Origin: Pseudomonas denitrificans (nom. rej.)
GTDB taxonomy: Bacteria; Pseudomonadota; Gammaproteobacteria; Pseudomonadales; Pseudomonadaceae
DNA: 64,000 nt
Assembly (NCBI RefSeq): GCF_008807415.1
Contig: NZ_CP043626.1
Coordinates: 5,804,501-5,868,500 of the forward strand
Direction of reading: 5' to 3'
In this document: positions 54,707 through 63,337 of the stretch, piece after piece
How the letters are laid out: each line of letters starts with the position of its first letter
Position numbering within the stretch: position 1 is the stretch's first letter
Position numbers and translations under genes: made by a program
Notes under the pieces: generated by a model
Told to the model about the DNA's origin: nothing
The model's database searches: none
Seen by the model: only the letters and a program-made list of their open reading frames with translations

Positions 54707-55702
54707 CTACTGATCTCCGTACATTTCCTTGAAGGGCACCTTGCGCGATGAGGTGGTCTTCCATTGGCCTTTGACCAGCTCTTCGGTGCTTAGCAGGACC
54801 ATTTCGGTATCGCCACTGCCGCCTGCAGCGTCCTCTATCTCACGTTTCACTTCGATCGGTTGATTGGCCTCAACCACGTATTCGCTTTTCTCGTGGTAGC
54901 AGCAGCCGCTCTTGGCAAAAGTCGTTAGCCTCTTGCGCGCGCTATCGACTTCGAAGAAGCCCAGGTTCTCCAGTGTCAGCCCACTCAACTCCGGGCTGTA
55001 GATGAAACGCTGTCGTCTCGCATCGAGGAGAAATACGTCATAGCTCGGCCCGCCATAGGAACCGTGGTTGCCGTTCTGCACTGCAAAGTCAGGCTGGCCA
55101 TCGAAGTTGAAATCGCCTGCATTGATCACGCCCTGGTAATCGTAAAGCCTCGCCGAGTTCACCAGTGGTTCGCCGTTCTCCAGCCGCGTCAGGAAGACAT
55201 TGGGCAGGTAGATTGCCTGTGCCACCTCGTTGCTGCCGGTGCGCTGGATGCCGAGGAAGGCTGGTCCCTCACAGGTCCGCTCGGTGCAGGGTTGCATGTC
55301 GAGCAGGAAGTCATAGCCCGGTGCGGCGTTACTGATCCTTAGCGCCTGCTTCCAATCGCGGCCCTGAGCATCGACGCCGGTCCCGGGTCCCAATCCCTCA
55401 ATACGCTCGCGGTAAGCGTCGCTCAGGCAGTCGGAAATGGCGTCGGCGGCTTCACAGCGTTCTCGGGTGTTTCGCAGCCAACTGCGCTGGGCTTTCTTCA
55501 GTTGTACCGGATCCAGTTCCGGGCTGCCCAAATGAGCGCGGTAAGTCAGACTCAATTGCTCATCGAGAGCCGAGAGGTCATCGCTTGCACAGATGGCTTG
55601 TTCCATCGGCGTGTTGGCTTTCTGGCAGTCAAAGCTGGCGGCTAGCGCTGACGGCAGAGTGATCGACAGGCAGGCGATGAAGGGCAGGCGCAACAGTTTC
55701 AT
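54707..55702 (-). CDS. Secreted LprI-domain (DUF1311) protein
   Basis: The 331-residue protein has a signal peptide (MKLLRLPFIACLSITLPSALA) and an LprI/DUF1311 module (about 24-95, FDCQKANTPMEQAICASDDLSALDEQLSLTYRA, with the paired Cys pattern). A C-terminal region (about 130-300) resembles XAC2610-type repeats (GDFNFDGQPDFAVQNGNHGSYGG). LprI-type modules include lysozyme inhibitors, so host-defence resistance is a plausible but unproven role. AAGGAAG precedes the ATG. The gene is visibly less GC-rich than its neighbours, suggesting later acquisition. Confidence 0.85.
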   Translation of the reverse strand: MKLLRLPFIACLSITLPSALAASFDCQKANTPMEQAICASDDLSALDEQLSLTYRAHLGSPELDPVQLKKAQRSWLRNTRERCEAADAISDCLSDAYRERIEGLGPGTGVDAQGRDWKQALRISNAAPGYDFLLDMQPCTERTCEGPAFLGIQRTGSNEVAQAIYLPNVFLTRLENGEPLVNSARLYDYQGVINAGDFNFDGQPDFAVQNGNHGSYGGPSYDVFLLDARRQRFIYSPELSGLTLENLGFFEVDSARKRLTTFAKSGCCYHEKSEYVVEANQPIEVKREIEDAAGGSGDTEMVLLSTEELVKGQWKTTSSRKVPFKEMYGDQ

Positions 55703-55759
55703 GGCGTGTCTTCCTTGAAGAGAAACAGTGCCGAGCACTCCTGCGTCGGCACGGAGAAA

Positions 55760-56734
55760 TCAGAACAGCCGCAACGGTTCCTCATCCAGCGCTGCCAGCT
55801 GCTCGCGCAGCACCAGTACCTGTTCGCCCCAGTAACGCTCGGTGCCGAACCAGGGGAAGCTCGGCGGGAATGCCGGGTCGTCCCAGCGGCGCGCCAGCCA
55901 GGCGCTGTAGTGCATCAGGCGCAGGGCGCGCAGGCCCTCGATCAGCGGCAGCTCGCGCGGGTCGAAGTCGTGGAATTCCTGGTAGCCGTCGACCAGTTCC
56001 GAGAGCTGCCCGAGGCGCTCCTGGCGCTCGCCGGCGAGCATCATCCACAGGTCCTGCACGGCCGGACCCATGCGGCAGTCGTCGAGATCGACGACGTGGA
56101 AGGTCTCGTCGCGGCACAGCAAGTTGCCGGGGTGGCAATCGCCGTGCATGCGGATGGGCGAGTACTTCGTCCGCGCGTAGAGGTCGTCGATCTTCTTCAG
56201 CAGGTCGCGGGCCACGGACTCGTAGGCCGGCAGCAGGCTCCTGGGAATGAAGTTGCCGTCCAGCAGGGTGGCGAGGGACTGGTGGCCGAAGTTCTGTGGC
56301 GTCAGCGCCTCGCGGTGCTCGAACGGGCGATTGGCGCCCACGGCGTGCAGGCGGCCGAGCAGTTGGCCGAGGCGATACAACTGGTCGAGGTTGCCCGGCT
56401 CCGGCGCGCGGCCTCCACGACGGGGGAACAGGGTGAAGCGAAAGCCGGCGTGTTCGAAGAGGGTCTTGCCCTCGTGCACCAGCGGCGCCACCACCGGGAC
56501 TTCACATTCGGCCAGTTCGGCAGAGAAGGCGTGCTCCTCGAGGATCGCCTCGGTGGTCCAGCGGCCGGGGCGGTAGAACTTGGCGATCAGCGGCTCGCTG
56601 TCCTCGATGCCCACTTGGTAGACGCGGTTCTCGTAGCTGTTGAGCGCGAGTACGCGGGCGTCGCTGAGGAAACCGATGCTTTCCACCGCATCCAGCACCA
56701 GGTCGGGGGTGAGGTCGGAGAAGGGATGGGACAT
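55760..56734 (-). CDS. srkA: SrkA (YihE), stress-response Ser/Thr kinase
   Basis: The 324-residue kinase of the aminoglycoside-phosphotransferase/HipA-like fold begins with FSDLTPDLVLDAVESIGF. It has the nucleotide-binding SYENRVYQVG and LIAKFYRPGRW (catalytic Lys), the catalytic loop RMHGDCHPGNLLC and the metal site HVVDLDDCRMGPAVQDLW. SrkA/YihE protects E. coli against stress-induced death and counteracts MazEF; the Pseudomonas role is inferred from homology. Confidence 0.93.
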   Translation of the reverse strand: MSHPFSDLTPDLVLDAVESIGFLSDARVLALNSYENRVYQVGIEDSEPLIAKFYRPGRWTTEAILEEHAFSAELAECEVPVVAPLVHEGKTLFEHAGFRFTLFPRRGGRAPEPGNLDQLYRLGQLLGRLHAVGANRPFEHREALTPQNFGHQSLATLLDGNFIPRSLLPAYESVARDLLKKIDDLYARTKYSPIRMHGDCHPGNLLCRDETFHVVDLDDCRMGPAVQDLWMMLAGERQERLGQLSELVDGYQEFHDFDPRELPLIEGLRALRLMHYSAWLARRWDDPAFPPSFPWFGTERYWGEQVLVLREQLAALDEEPLRLF

Positions 56735-56802
56735 GGCGACGTTCCGGCAATGGTAAAGCTGCCTAGTTTACCCAGTCCGCCCTGTTTGGGTGCGCAGTCG
56801 CC

Positions 56803-57183
56803 TCAGTGGTCGGCGCAGTGTTTTTTCAGGTACTCGACGAAGTCCGTGGCGAGCGCCCGGCGCTCGCCCTTCACCAGGGTCAGCTTCTGCATCGTGCGGG
56901 CTTTGCACTCGAGCCTTTGCGAGGGCTTGTCGGTATTGTGCAGCGGCGTCAGCAGCAGGTCGTAGGGCGTGCCCTGGCGGACCTGTTCGGCGAGTTCGCC
57001 TTCGCCGCCGCCGATCAGCAGGACCTTGTTGTGGGTGGCGAGCTGGTACTGGTCAACCAGTGGTTCCAGCGTCGGCATCAGTTCGGTGCTGGCGCCGACC
57101 CGCAGGACATCGGGGCCGGCCTGGCTGGCCAGGGGCAGGGAAAGCAGGAACGGCAGGGCAAGCAGGGCGAGCGAGCGGCGCAT
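56803..57183 (-). CDS. Half-length ModA-like periplasmic protein
   Basis: The 126-residue protein has a signal peptide (MRRSLALLALPFLLSLPLASQA) and one lobe resembling the molybdate-binding protein ModA: LRVGASTELMPTLEPLVDQYQ, then GGGEGELAEQVRQGTPYDLLLTP. A normal ModA is about 230-250 residues with two lobes, so this is either a degenerate gene or a stand-alone single-lobe protein. Two cysteines (LECKA and KKHCADH) could form a disulfide. It lies 121 bp downstream of modE, supporting a molybdate connection. Confidence 0.75.
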   Translation of the reverse strand: MRRSLALLALPFLLSLPLASQAGPDVLRVGASTELMPTLEPLVDQYQLATHNKVLLIGGGEGELAEQVRQGTPYDLLLTPLHNTDKPSQRLECKARTMQKLTLVKGERRALATDFVEYLKKHCADH

Positions 57184-57304
57184 GGTGGGAGCTCCGATTG
57201 AACACGGCCCCGCCCGACCCCGGGCGGGACTCAGGCGGTTATTGGAGCGCGCCGCGCACTCGTCGGGCTTGATATGAGGCAGGGAAACCCATTTGCCGGG
57301 GCGA

Positions 57305-58069
57305 CTACAGCGGCGTGCCGAGGATCACCTGCGCCGGGGAGAACTGCGCGCGCACCGCCGAACCGGCTTGCAGGCCGAGGATTTCGATGCGCTCCGGGTC
57401 GGTCAGGGCGCAGAGCATCTGGCCGCTGGGCAGCTGGATGCGCACTTCGCTGGGGCCGTCTTCGGCTTCGCGGATGTCATCGACGTGGCCTTCCAGCGCG
57501 TTCAGGCCCTCCGGGCAGGGGATGTGCGGCAGGTCGACGTAGAGCCAGCCGGCCTTCATCAGCGCCACCACCGGCACGCCGTCGGCCAGTTCCAGCTTCT
57601 CGGTGCTTTCGCGGGTGACCCGCGCCTGGATGCGCGAGCCGCCAGGCAGTTCGATGCACACCAGGTCGTTCAGGCCGGACGGCTCCACCGAGCAGACGCG
57701 CCCGTGAAGCTGGTTGCGCGCGCTGGTGCGCATCATCAGGCGGCCGATCAGTTCCAGGTCGGCCTGGTGCTCGACGTGTTCGACGATGTGCTCGCGCAGG
57801 GCTTCCAGGCGCTGGTAGAGCGCCAGCAGGCGTTCGCCCTCGGCGGTCAGGCGCGCGCCTCCACCGCCCTTGCCGCCGACGCTGCGTTCCACCAGCGGCC
57901 GGTCGGAGAGGTTGTTCAGTTCATCGATGGCGTCCCAGGCGGTCTTGTAGCTCATCCCGGCGGCCTTGGCGGCGTGGGTGATCGAGCCGAGCTGGGCGAT
58001 CTGCGCCAGCAGGGCGATGCGCTGCGGGCGGCGGGTAACGTGTTGGGTCAACAGGCTGAGGGTGGTCAT
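57305..58069 (-). CDS. modE: ModE-family molybdate-responsive regulator
   Basis: The 254-residue protein has the ModE winged HTH (about 15-110, RIALLAQIAQLGSITHAAKAAGMSYKTAWDAIDELNNLSDRPLVER) and two TOBE/MOP molybdate-binding modules (about 125-185 and 195-252). It normally represses the molybdate transporter genes when molybdate is abundant. No modABC transporter is in the window; only the half ModA-like gene follows. It is one unit with that gene on the minus strand. Confidence 0.93.
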   Translation of the reverse strand: MTTLSLLTQHVTRRPQRIALLAQIAQLGSITHAAKAAGMSYKTAWDAIDELNNLSDRPLVERSVGGKGGGGARLTAEGERLLALYQRLEALREHIVEHVEHQADLELIGRLMMRTSARNQLHGRVCSVEPSGLNDLVCIELPGGSRIQARVTRESTEKLELADGVPVVALMKAGWLYVDLPHIPCPEGLNALEGHVDDIREAEDGPSEVRIQLPSGQMLCALTDPERIEILGLQAGSAVRAQFSPAQVILGTPL

Positions 58070-58162
58070 GGTTTCGCGGGTACTTATTGGTATGCGACGA
58101 GGCTCCGTTGCTGGCGTGCAAAACGCAAGGGGCAGATGTCGGGAATGTGGTCCAACGGTCGT

Positions 58163-58885
58163 CTATTCCGGGGCCGGCGTGCGCGCCAGGCAGTAGACGT
58201 CGACCCGCCGCGCACCAGCACGACGCAACAGGCGGGCGATGCGCTCGGCGGTGGCGCCGGTGGTCAGCACGTCGTCCACCAGCGCCAGGTGCAGGCCTTC
58301 GACGCTCGCGCCAGCGGACAGGGTGAAGGCGTTGCGCAGGTTCTTCTTGCGGGTGACGGCGTCCAGGCCTTGCTGGGCCGGGGTGTCCTGCGTGCGGCGG
58401 ACGAGCTGGTTATCCACAGGCAGATGCAGCGGCGCGGCCAGCCAGTCGGCCAACAGTTGCGCCTGGTTGAAGCCCCGTTGCCGCTCGCGCCGGCGCGACA
58501 GTGGCACGGGGATCAGCCGGTCCGGGCGCGGCAATCCTTCATCAAAGGCATGCAGCAGGTGGCGTTCGAGCAACTGGCCGAGCAGACGTCCGAGCGGCGC
58601 ATTGGCCTGGTGCTTGAAGCCGGTGACCAGCGCATCGACGGGGAAGCCGTAGCGCAGCGGTGTCTCGACCCGGTGAAAAGCCGGAGCGCGGCGCAAACAC
58701 TGGCCGCAGGTCAGTCCGGAAGCTGGGAGGGGAAGGGCGCAGACCGCGCAGTGCCCGGCGAGCCACGGCAGGTCATCGTCGCAGCCGGCGCAGAGGGGCA
58801 GGGCGGCCTGTTCCGCCGCCCCGCCGCAAAGAAGACATTGCACGCGAGGGCGCCACCAGACGGGGCGCCATTGAGATATCCACAT
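58163..58885 (-). CDS. comF: ComF-family phosphoribosyltransferase-like protein
   Basis: The 240-residue protein has N-terminal zinc-binding pairs (CLLCGG, CAGC, CAVC, CGQC) and a C-terminal type-I PRTase domain with the PRPP motif LALVDDVLTTGATA and the conserved ERGFNQA-like RQRGFNQAQLLA. ComF proteins are linked to DNA uptake in competent bacteria; in Pseudomonas the function is not established. The gene is divergent from the bio operon side, separated by a small membrane-protein gene. Confidence 0.92.
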   Translation of the reverse strand: MWISQWRPVWWRPRVQCLLCGGAAEQAALPLCAGCDDDLPWLAGHCAVCALPLPASGLTCGQCLRRAPAFHRVETPLRYGFPVDALVTGFKHQANAPLGRLLGQLLERHLLHAFDEGLPRPDRLIPVPLSRRRERQRGFNQAQLLADWLAAPLHLPVDNQLVRRTQDTPAQQGLDAVTRKKNLRNAFTLSAGASVEGLHLALVDDVLTTGATAERIARLLRRAGARRVDVYCLARTPAPE

Positions 58886-58924
58886 TCAGCCCCTCCATGG
58901 GCGGGGCGTTCAGGGGTTAGCGGC

Positions 58925-59218
58925 TCAGTGAATCAGCCAGCTCAATACCACCAGGCCCAGCACCGTCCAGATCAGCCCGCCGAAGATCGAGCGCCGCAGG
59001 AAGGCGCGGATGCCACTGTAGAGCAGCAGCAGGCCGATGAAGAGCAGGACGAAGCTGAAGATCGAGACGTCGATTCCCACAGCCCGCGCCAGGCCGTGGA
59101 AGAAGTCGTCCATGGCGCGCCACAGGCCGCCGAGCACGCCCGATAGCAGATCGACGATGAAGCGGATGGCCTTGCCGACCATCTGGCCAAGGCCGTCGAA
59201 GAATCCTTCTGTTCCCAT
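58925..59218 (-). CDS. Small membrane protein upstream of comF
   Basis: The 97-residue protein has an amphipathic N-terminal half (IRFIVDLLSGVLGGLWRAMDDFFHGLARAVG) and two hydrophobic segments (IFSFVLLFIGLLLLYSGIRAF and FGGLIWTVLGLVVLSWLI). I do not recognise a characterised family. It lies 39 bp upstream of comF on the same strand and may be cotranscribed. The 5' region (59219-59349) separates it from the divergent bioB promoter. Confidence 0.78.
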   Translation of the reverse strand: MGTEGFFDGLGQMVGKAIRFIVDLLSGVLGGLWRAMDDFFHGLARAVGIDVSIFSFVLLFIGLLLLYSGIRAFLRRSIFGGLIWTVLGLVVLSWLIH

Positions 59219-59349
59219 CTGGGGTCTGACTCCTGAGTGTTCTGCCTGATTGGAGCGGCAATGGAGCGGATCGGTTCAGCCGCAGCCGCAACGAGATCGC
59301 CGTGACTGATCAATAAATGGTCACTTGTCGACCTGTGTCGCGAGAGTGG

Positions 59350-59377
59350 TTGACAGCGTCACAGCTCCACATATGAT
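59350..59377 (+). promoter_or_regulatory. Sigma70 promoter of the bio operon
   Basis: A perfect -35 TTGACA (59350-59355), a 16-bp spacer and TATGAT (59372-59377) lie 82 bp before the bioB ATG. No BirA- or BioR-type operator is obvious over it. Confidence 0.85.
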
Positions 59378-59459
59378 GCCTTGAGCCTGATTTCCCCGGT
59401 GGCGCGCCGCCGGGGCACCCTAGACAAGAGGCGCCCCCAAGCGTCGAAGGACTTTGCCG

Positions 59460-60515
59460 ATGAGTGCCACCGCAGCCCAAGTAACCCGCCACGACTGGAC
59501 CCTTGCCGAAGTCCGCGCCCTGTTCGAACAGCCCTTCAATGACTTGCTGTTCCAGGCGCAGACCATGCACCGCGCGCATTTCGACCCGAACCGCGTACAG
59601 GTGTCCACCCTGCTGTCGATCAAGACCGGCGCCTGCCCGGAAGACTGCAAATATTGCCCGCAGTCCGGCCACTACAACACTGGCCTGGACAAGGAAAAGC
59701 TGATGGAAGTGCAGAAGGTGCTGCAGGCCGCTGCCGAAGCCAAGGCCATCGGCTCCACGCGCTTCTGCATGGGCGCTGCCTGGAAGCATCCGTCGGCCAA
59801 GGACATGCCCTACGTGCTGGAAATGGTGAGGGGCGTGAAGGAGCTCGGTCTGGAAACCTGCATGACCCTGGGCAAGCTGACCCAGGAACAGACCCAGTCG
59901 CTGGCCGAAGCGGGCCTGGACTACTACAACCACAACCTCGATACCTCGCCGGAGTTCTACGGCAACATCATCACCACCCGCACCTACAGCGAGCGCCTGC
60001 AGACCCTGGCCTACGTGCGCGAGGCGGGAATGAAGATCTGCTCCGGCGGCATCCTCGGCATGGGCGAGTCGGTGGACGACCGCGCCGGCCTGCTGATCCA
60101 GCTGGCCAACCTGCCCGAGCACCCGGAATCGGTGCCGATCAACATGCTGGTGAAAGTGAAGGGCACCCCGCTGGCCGAAGAGAAGGATGTCGATCCGTTC
60201 GACTTCATCCGCACCCTGGCGGTCGCCCGCCTCATGATGCCGAAATCCCACGTGCGCCTGTCCGCCGGCCGCGAGCAGATGAACGAGCAGATGCAGGCCC
60301 TGGCCTTCATGGCCGGCGCCAACTCGATTTTCTACGGCGAGAAGCTGCTGACCACCACCAACCCGCAGGCCGAGAAGGACATGCAGCTGTTCGCGCGTCT
60401 GGGCATCAAGCCCGAAGAGCGCGAGGAGCACGCCGACGAGGTGCACCAGGCCGCCATCGAACAGGCGCTGGTGGAACAACGCGACTCCCAGCTGTTCTAT
60501 AACGCGGCTGTTTAA
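59460..60515 (+). CDS. bioB: BioB, biotin synthase
   Basis: The 351-residue radical-SAM enzyme inserts sulfur into dethiobiotin. The 4Fe-4S cysteines are 59, 63 and 66 ([14 protein letters not shown]); further conserved stretches are [12 protein letters not shown] and [12 protein letters not shown], with the 2Fe-2S ligands later. AAGGA precedes the ATG at 59460. It is the first gene of bioBFHCD, with a near-consensus promoter. The following gap to bioF holds an unusual GCCTGC-rich palindrome. Confidence 0.98.
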   Translation: MSATAAQVTRHDWTLAEVRALFEQPFNDLLFQAQTMHRAHFDPNRVQVSTLLSIKTGACPEDCKYCPQSGHYNTGLDKEKLMEVQKVLQAAAEAKAIGSTRFCMGAAWKHPSAKDMPYVLEMVRGVKELGLETCMTLGKLTQEQTQSLAEAGLDYYNHNLDTSPEFYGNIITTRTYSERLQTLAYVREAGMKICSGGILGMGESVDDRAGLLIQLANLPEHPESVPINMLVKVKGTPLAEEKDVDPFDFIRTLAVARLMMPKSHVRLSAGREQMNEQMQALAFMAGANSIFYGEKLLTTTNPQAEKDMQLFARLGIKPEEREEHADEVHQAAIEQALVEQRDSQLFYNAAV

Positions 60516-60521
60516 AGCCGC

Positions 60522-60608
60522 TGCAGGCTACAGGCGGTAGGCCGCAGGCGGAGTGTCGCCGCCTGCTGTGGCTTAGCCTGCTGCCTATAGCCTGCCGCCT
60601 GGAGCCTG
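60522..60608 (+). repeat. GCCTGC-rich imperfect palindrome between bioB and bioF
   Basis: GCAGGCT (60522-60528) pairs with AGCCTGC (60602-60608), and the inner arms carry further GCAGGC and GCCTGC copies around the centre near 60555. The GGAG ribosome site of bioF (60600-60603) lies at the edge of the right arm, so folding could hide it. Confidence 0.6.
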
Positions 60609-60612
60609 CTTC

Positions 60613-61818
60613 ATGCCTTTCGATCTCGCCGCCCGCCTGGCCCTGCGCCAGGCGGAGGACCTCTACCGCCGCCGTCCGCTGCTGGAATCACCGCAGGGGC
60701 CGGAAGTGGTCATCGACGGCCAGCCGATGCTGGCCTTCTGTTCCAACGATTACCTGGGCCTGGCCAATCACCCCGAGGTGATTGCCGCCATGCGTGCCGG
60801 CGCCGAGCGCTGGGGCGTCGGCGGCGGTGCCTCGCACCTGGTCAACGGCCACTGCGGCCCGCACCACGAGCTGGAGCTGGCGCTCGCCGAGTTCACCGGC
60901 CGCCCGCGCGCGCTGCTGTTCTCCACCGGCTACATGGCCAACCTCGGCACCGTCACCGCCCTCGTCGGTAAAGGCGACAGCGTGCTGGAGGACCGCCTCA
61001 ACCACGCCTCGCTGCTGGACGCCGGCCTGCTTTCCGGTGCGCGCTTCTCGCGCTACCTGCACAACGACGCCGCCAGCCTCGCCTCCCGCCTGGACAAGGC
61101 TGAAGGCAACACGCTGGTGGTTACCGACGGCGTGTTCAGCATGGACGGCGACCTGGCCGACCTGCCCGCGCTCTGCGCCAGGGCCCGGGAGAAGGGCGCC
61201 TGGGTGATGGTCGACGACGCCCATGGTTTCGGCCCGCTGGGCGCGAACGGTGGCGGCATCGTCGAGCACTTCGGCCTGGGGATGGATGATGTGCCCGTGC
61301 TGGTCGGCACCCTCGGCAAGGCCTTCGGCACCGCTGGCGCCTTCGTTGCCGGCAGCGAGGAGCTGATCGAGACGCTGATCCAGTTCGCCCGCCCCTACAT
61401 CTACACCACCAGCCAGCCGCCCGCGGTGGCCTGCGCCACGCTGAAAAGCCTGGAGCTGCTGCGCGCCGAGAGCTGGCGCCGCGATCACCTGAATGCGCTG
61501 ATCGCGCGCTTCCGCGCCGGCGCCGAGGCCATCGGCCTGAGCCTGATGGACAGCCCGACGCCGATCCAGCCGATCCTCATCGGCGGCAGCGCCCAGGCCA
61601 TGGCGTTGTCGGCGGAGCTGCGCCAGCGCGGCATCCTCGTCGGCGCGATCCGCCCGCCCACCGTGCCGGCCGGCACCGCGCGCCTGCGCGTGACCCTGTC
61701 CGCCTCGCACACCGAGGCGCAGGTTGACCGCCTGTTGCTGGCGCTCGCTGAAAGCTGGCAGCGCGTGTCGTCTAGCCTTCTGGCAGAGATCGATGCCGAG
61801 GAGGGCGATGATGCGTGA
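60613..61818 (+). CDS. bioF: BioF, 8-amino-7-oxononanoate synthase
   Basis: The 401-residue PLP enzyme condenses pimeloyl-ACP and alanine. The PLP lysine is Lys236 ([10 protein letters not shown]); other family motifs are [21 protein letters not shown] and [13 protein letters not shown]. Second gene of the bio operon; its stop overlaps the start of bioH by a few bases. Confidence 0.98.
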   Translation: MPFDLAARLALRQAEDLYRRRPLLESPQGPEVVIDGQPMLAFCSNDYLGLANHPEVIAAMRAGAERWGVGGGASHLVNGHCGPHHELELALAEFTGRPRALLFSTGYMANLGTVTALVGKGDSVLEDRLNHASLLDAGLLSGARFSRYLHNDAASLASRLDKAEGNTLVVTDGVFSMDGDLADLPALCARAREKGAWVMVDDAHGFGPLGANGGGIVEHFGLGMDDVPVLVGTLGKAFGTAGAFVAGSEELIETLIQFARPYIYTTSQPPAVACATLKSLELLRAESWRRDHLNALIARFRAGAEAIGLSLMDSPTPIQPILIGGSAQAMALSAELRQRGILVGAIRPPTVPAGTARLRVTLSASHTEAQVDRLLLALAESWQRVSSSLLAEIDAEEGDDA

Positions 61819-62536
61819 CCAACTGATCCTGCTGCCGGGCTGGGGCCTGGGGAGTGCGCCGCTGGAGCCGCTGCGCGATGCGCTGCTGGAGCAGGCACCG
61901 CATTTGAATGTGCAGATCGAGCCGCTGCCGGCGGATACCGATCCCAATGCCTGGCTCGACGAACTGGACGACAACGTCGCTCACGACGCCTGGATCGCCG
62001 GATGGTCGCTGGGCGGCATGCTGGGTGCCGAACTGGCGGCGCGTCGGGGCGAGTCCTGTCGGGGGCTGGTGACCATCGCCAGCAACCTCTGCTTCCGCCG
62101 CCGCGAGGACTGGCCGGACGCGATGGCCAATGACGTCTTCGAGGATTTCTTCGAGGCCTTCCTGCTGGAGCCGCACCTGGTGCGCAAGCGCTTCACGCTG
62201 CTGGTCAGCCAGGGCGCCCGTGACCCGCGCACGCTCGCACGCCAGCTGCAGGTGGCGCTGCCGCAATTGAATGCCGAAGGCCTGACCGCCGGCCTGCAAC
62301 TGCTGGGGCAGCTCGATACCCGCGCCGCCCTCGGTCGCTATCCCGGCCCGCAGTTGCACCTGTTCGCCGCCAACGATGCGCTGGTCCCGGCCAGTGCCGC
62401 CGATGCGCTGCTGGAGTGGCTGCCGGACGTCGAAGTCAGCCTGTTGCCCGGTGCCAGTCACGGCCTGCCGCTGGAGCAGCCCGACGAAGTGGCGAGCGCC
62501 ATCCTGAAGTTCATCCACGAGGGCGACGATGCCTGA
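61811..62536 (+). CDS. bioH: BioH, pimeloyl-ACP methyl ester esterase
   Basis: The 241-residue alpha/beta hydrolase removes the methyl ester from pimeloyl-ACP. The serine elbow is GWSLGG; the acidic residue is in FAANDAL and the histidine in [16 protein letters not shown] lies six bases before the ATG at 61811, favouring it over the adjacent ATG at 61808. It overlaps bioF at its start and bioC at its end (8 bases), so translation is coupled. Confidence 0.93.
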   Translation: MRDQLILLPGWGLGSAPLEPLRDALLEQAPHLNVQIEPLPADTDPNAWLDELDDNVAHDAWIAGWSLGGMLGAELAARRGESCRGLVTIASNLCFRRREDWPDAMANDVFEDFFEAFLLEPHLVRKRFTLLVSQGARDPRTLARQLQVALPQLNAEGLTAGLQLLGQLDTRAALGRYPGPQLHLFAANDALVPASAADALLEWLPDVEVSLLPGASHGLPLEQPDEVASAILKFIHEGDDA

Positions 62537-63326
62537 TTGCAGTACCAGCGCGCTGCCCGACAAACGCCAGGTAGCCGCCTCCTTCTCCCGCGCCGCGTCG
62601 ACCTACGACGCGGTGGCCGAACTGCAGCGCGCCGTCGGCGGTCGTCTGCTGGAGCTGCTGCCGGCGCACGTCGCGCCGAAGCGCTGGATCGACCTGGGCA
62701 GCGGCACCGGTTATTTCAGCCGCGCCCTGGCGGCGCGTTATCCACAGGCGCAGGGCCTGTCCGTCGATATCGCCGAAGGCATGCTGCGCCACGCCCGCGA
62801 GCAGGGCGGTGCGCAGCACTTCATCGGCGGCGATGCCGAACGGCTGCCGTTGCGCGATGGCGCCACTGACCTGCTGTTCTCCAGCCTGGCGATCCAGTGG
62901 TGCGGGGACTTGCCGGCGGTGCTGGACGAGGCGCGCCGCGTGCTGCGTCCTGGTGGCGTCGCGGCGTTCAGCAGCCTGTGCATTGGCACGCTGGGTGAGC
63001 TGCGGCAGAGCTGGGAAGCGGTGGACGGCTTCGTCCACGTGAATCGCTTCCGCGCCTTCGAGCAGTATCAGCAGCACTGCGCAGGCAGCGGCCTGGAAGT
63101 GCTGGAGCTGTGCACCGAGGACCGTGTCCTGCACTTCCCCGACCTGCGCAGCCTGACCCACGAACTCAAGGCGCTCGGCGCGCACAACCTCAATCCCGGC
63201 CGGCCCGACGGCCTCACCGGGCGCGAGCGGGTGCGCGCGCTGATCGCCGCCTACGAGCGCTTCCGCCAGCCCGAAGGGTTGCCGGCGACCTACCGGGTGG
63301 TCTACGCCGTCCTGCGCAAGCACTGA
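62529..63326 (+). CDS. bioC: BioC, malonyl-ACP O-methyltransferase
   Basis: The 265-residue SAM-dependent methyltransferase caps malonyl-ACP so that the fatty-acid enzymes can build pimeloyl-ACP methyl ester. It shows [22 protein letters not shown] at the N terminus, the SAM loop [14 protein letters not shown] and [26 protein letters not shown]. It lies between bioH and bioD in the operon, starting 8 bases inside bioH. Confidence 0.97.
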   Translation: MPDCSTSALPDKRQVAASFSRAASTYDAVAELQRAVGGRLLELLPAHVAPKRWIDLGSGTGYFSRALAARYPQAQGLSVDIAEGMLRHAREQGGAQHFIGGDAERLPLRDGATDLLFSSLAIQWCGDLPAVLDEARRVLRPGGVAAFSSLCIGTLGELRQSWEAVDGFVHVNRFRAFEQYQQHCAGSGLEVLELCTEDRVLHFPDLRSLTHELKALGAHNLNPGRPDGLTGRERVRALIAAYERFRQPEGLPATYRVVYAVLRKH

Positions 63327-63337
63327 CCGAGGAAACC

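Noticed and set aside
59454..59460. TTG start for bioB two codons upstream of the ATG
   Set aside because: The ATG at 59460 has the better-spaced AAGGA site and is an ordinary start codon.
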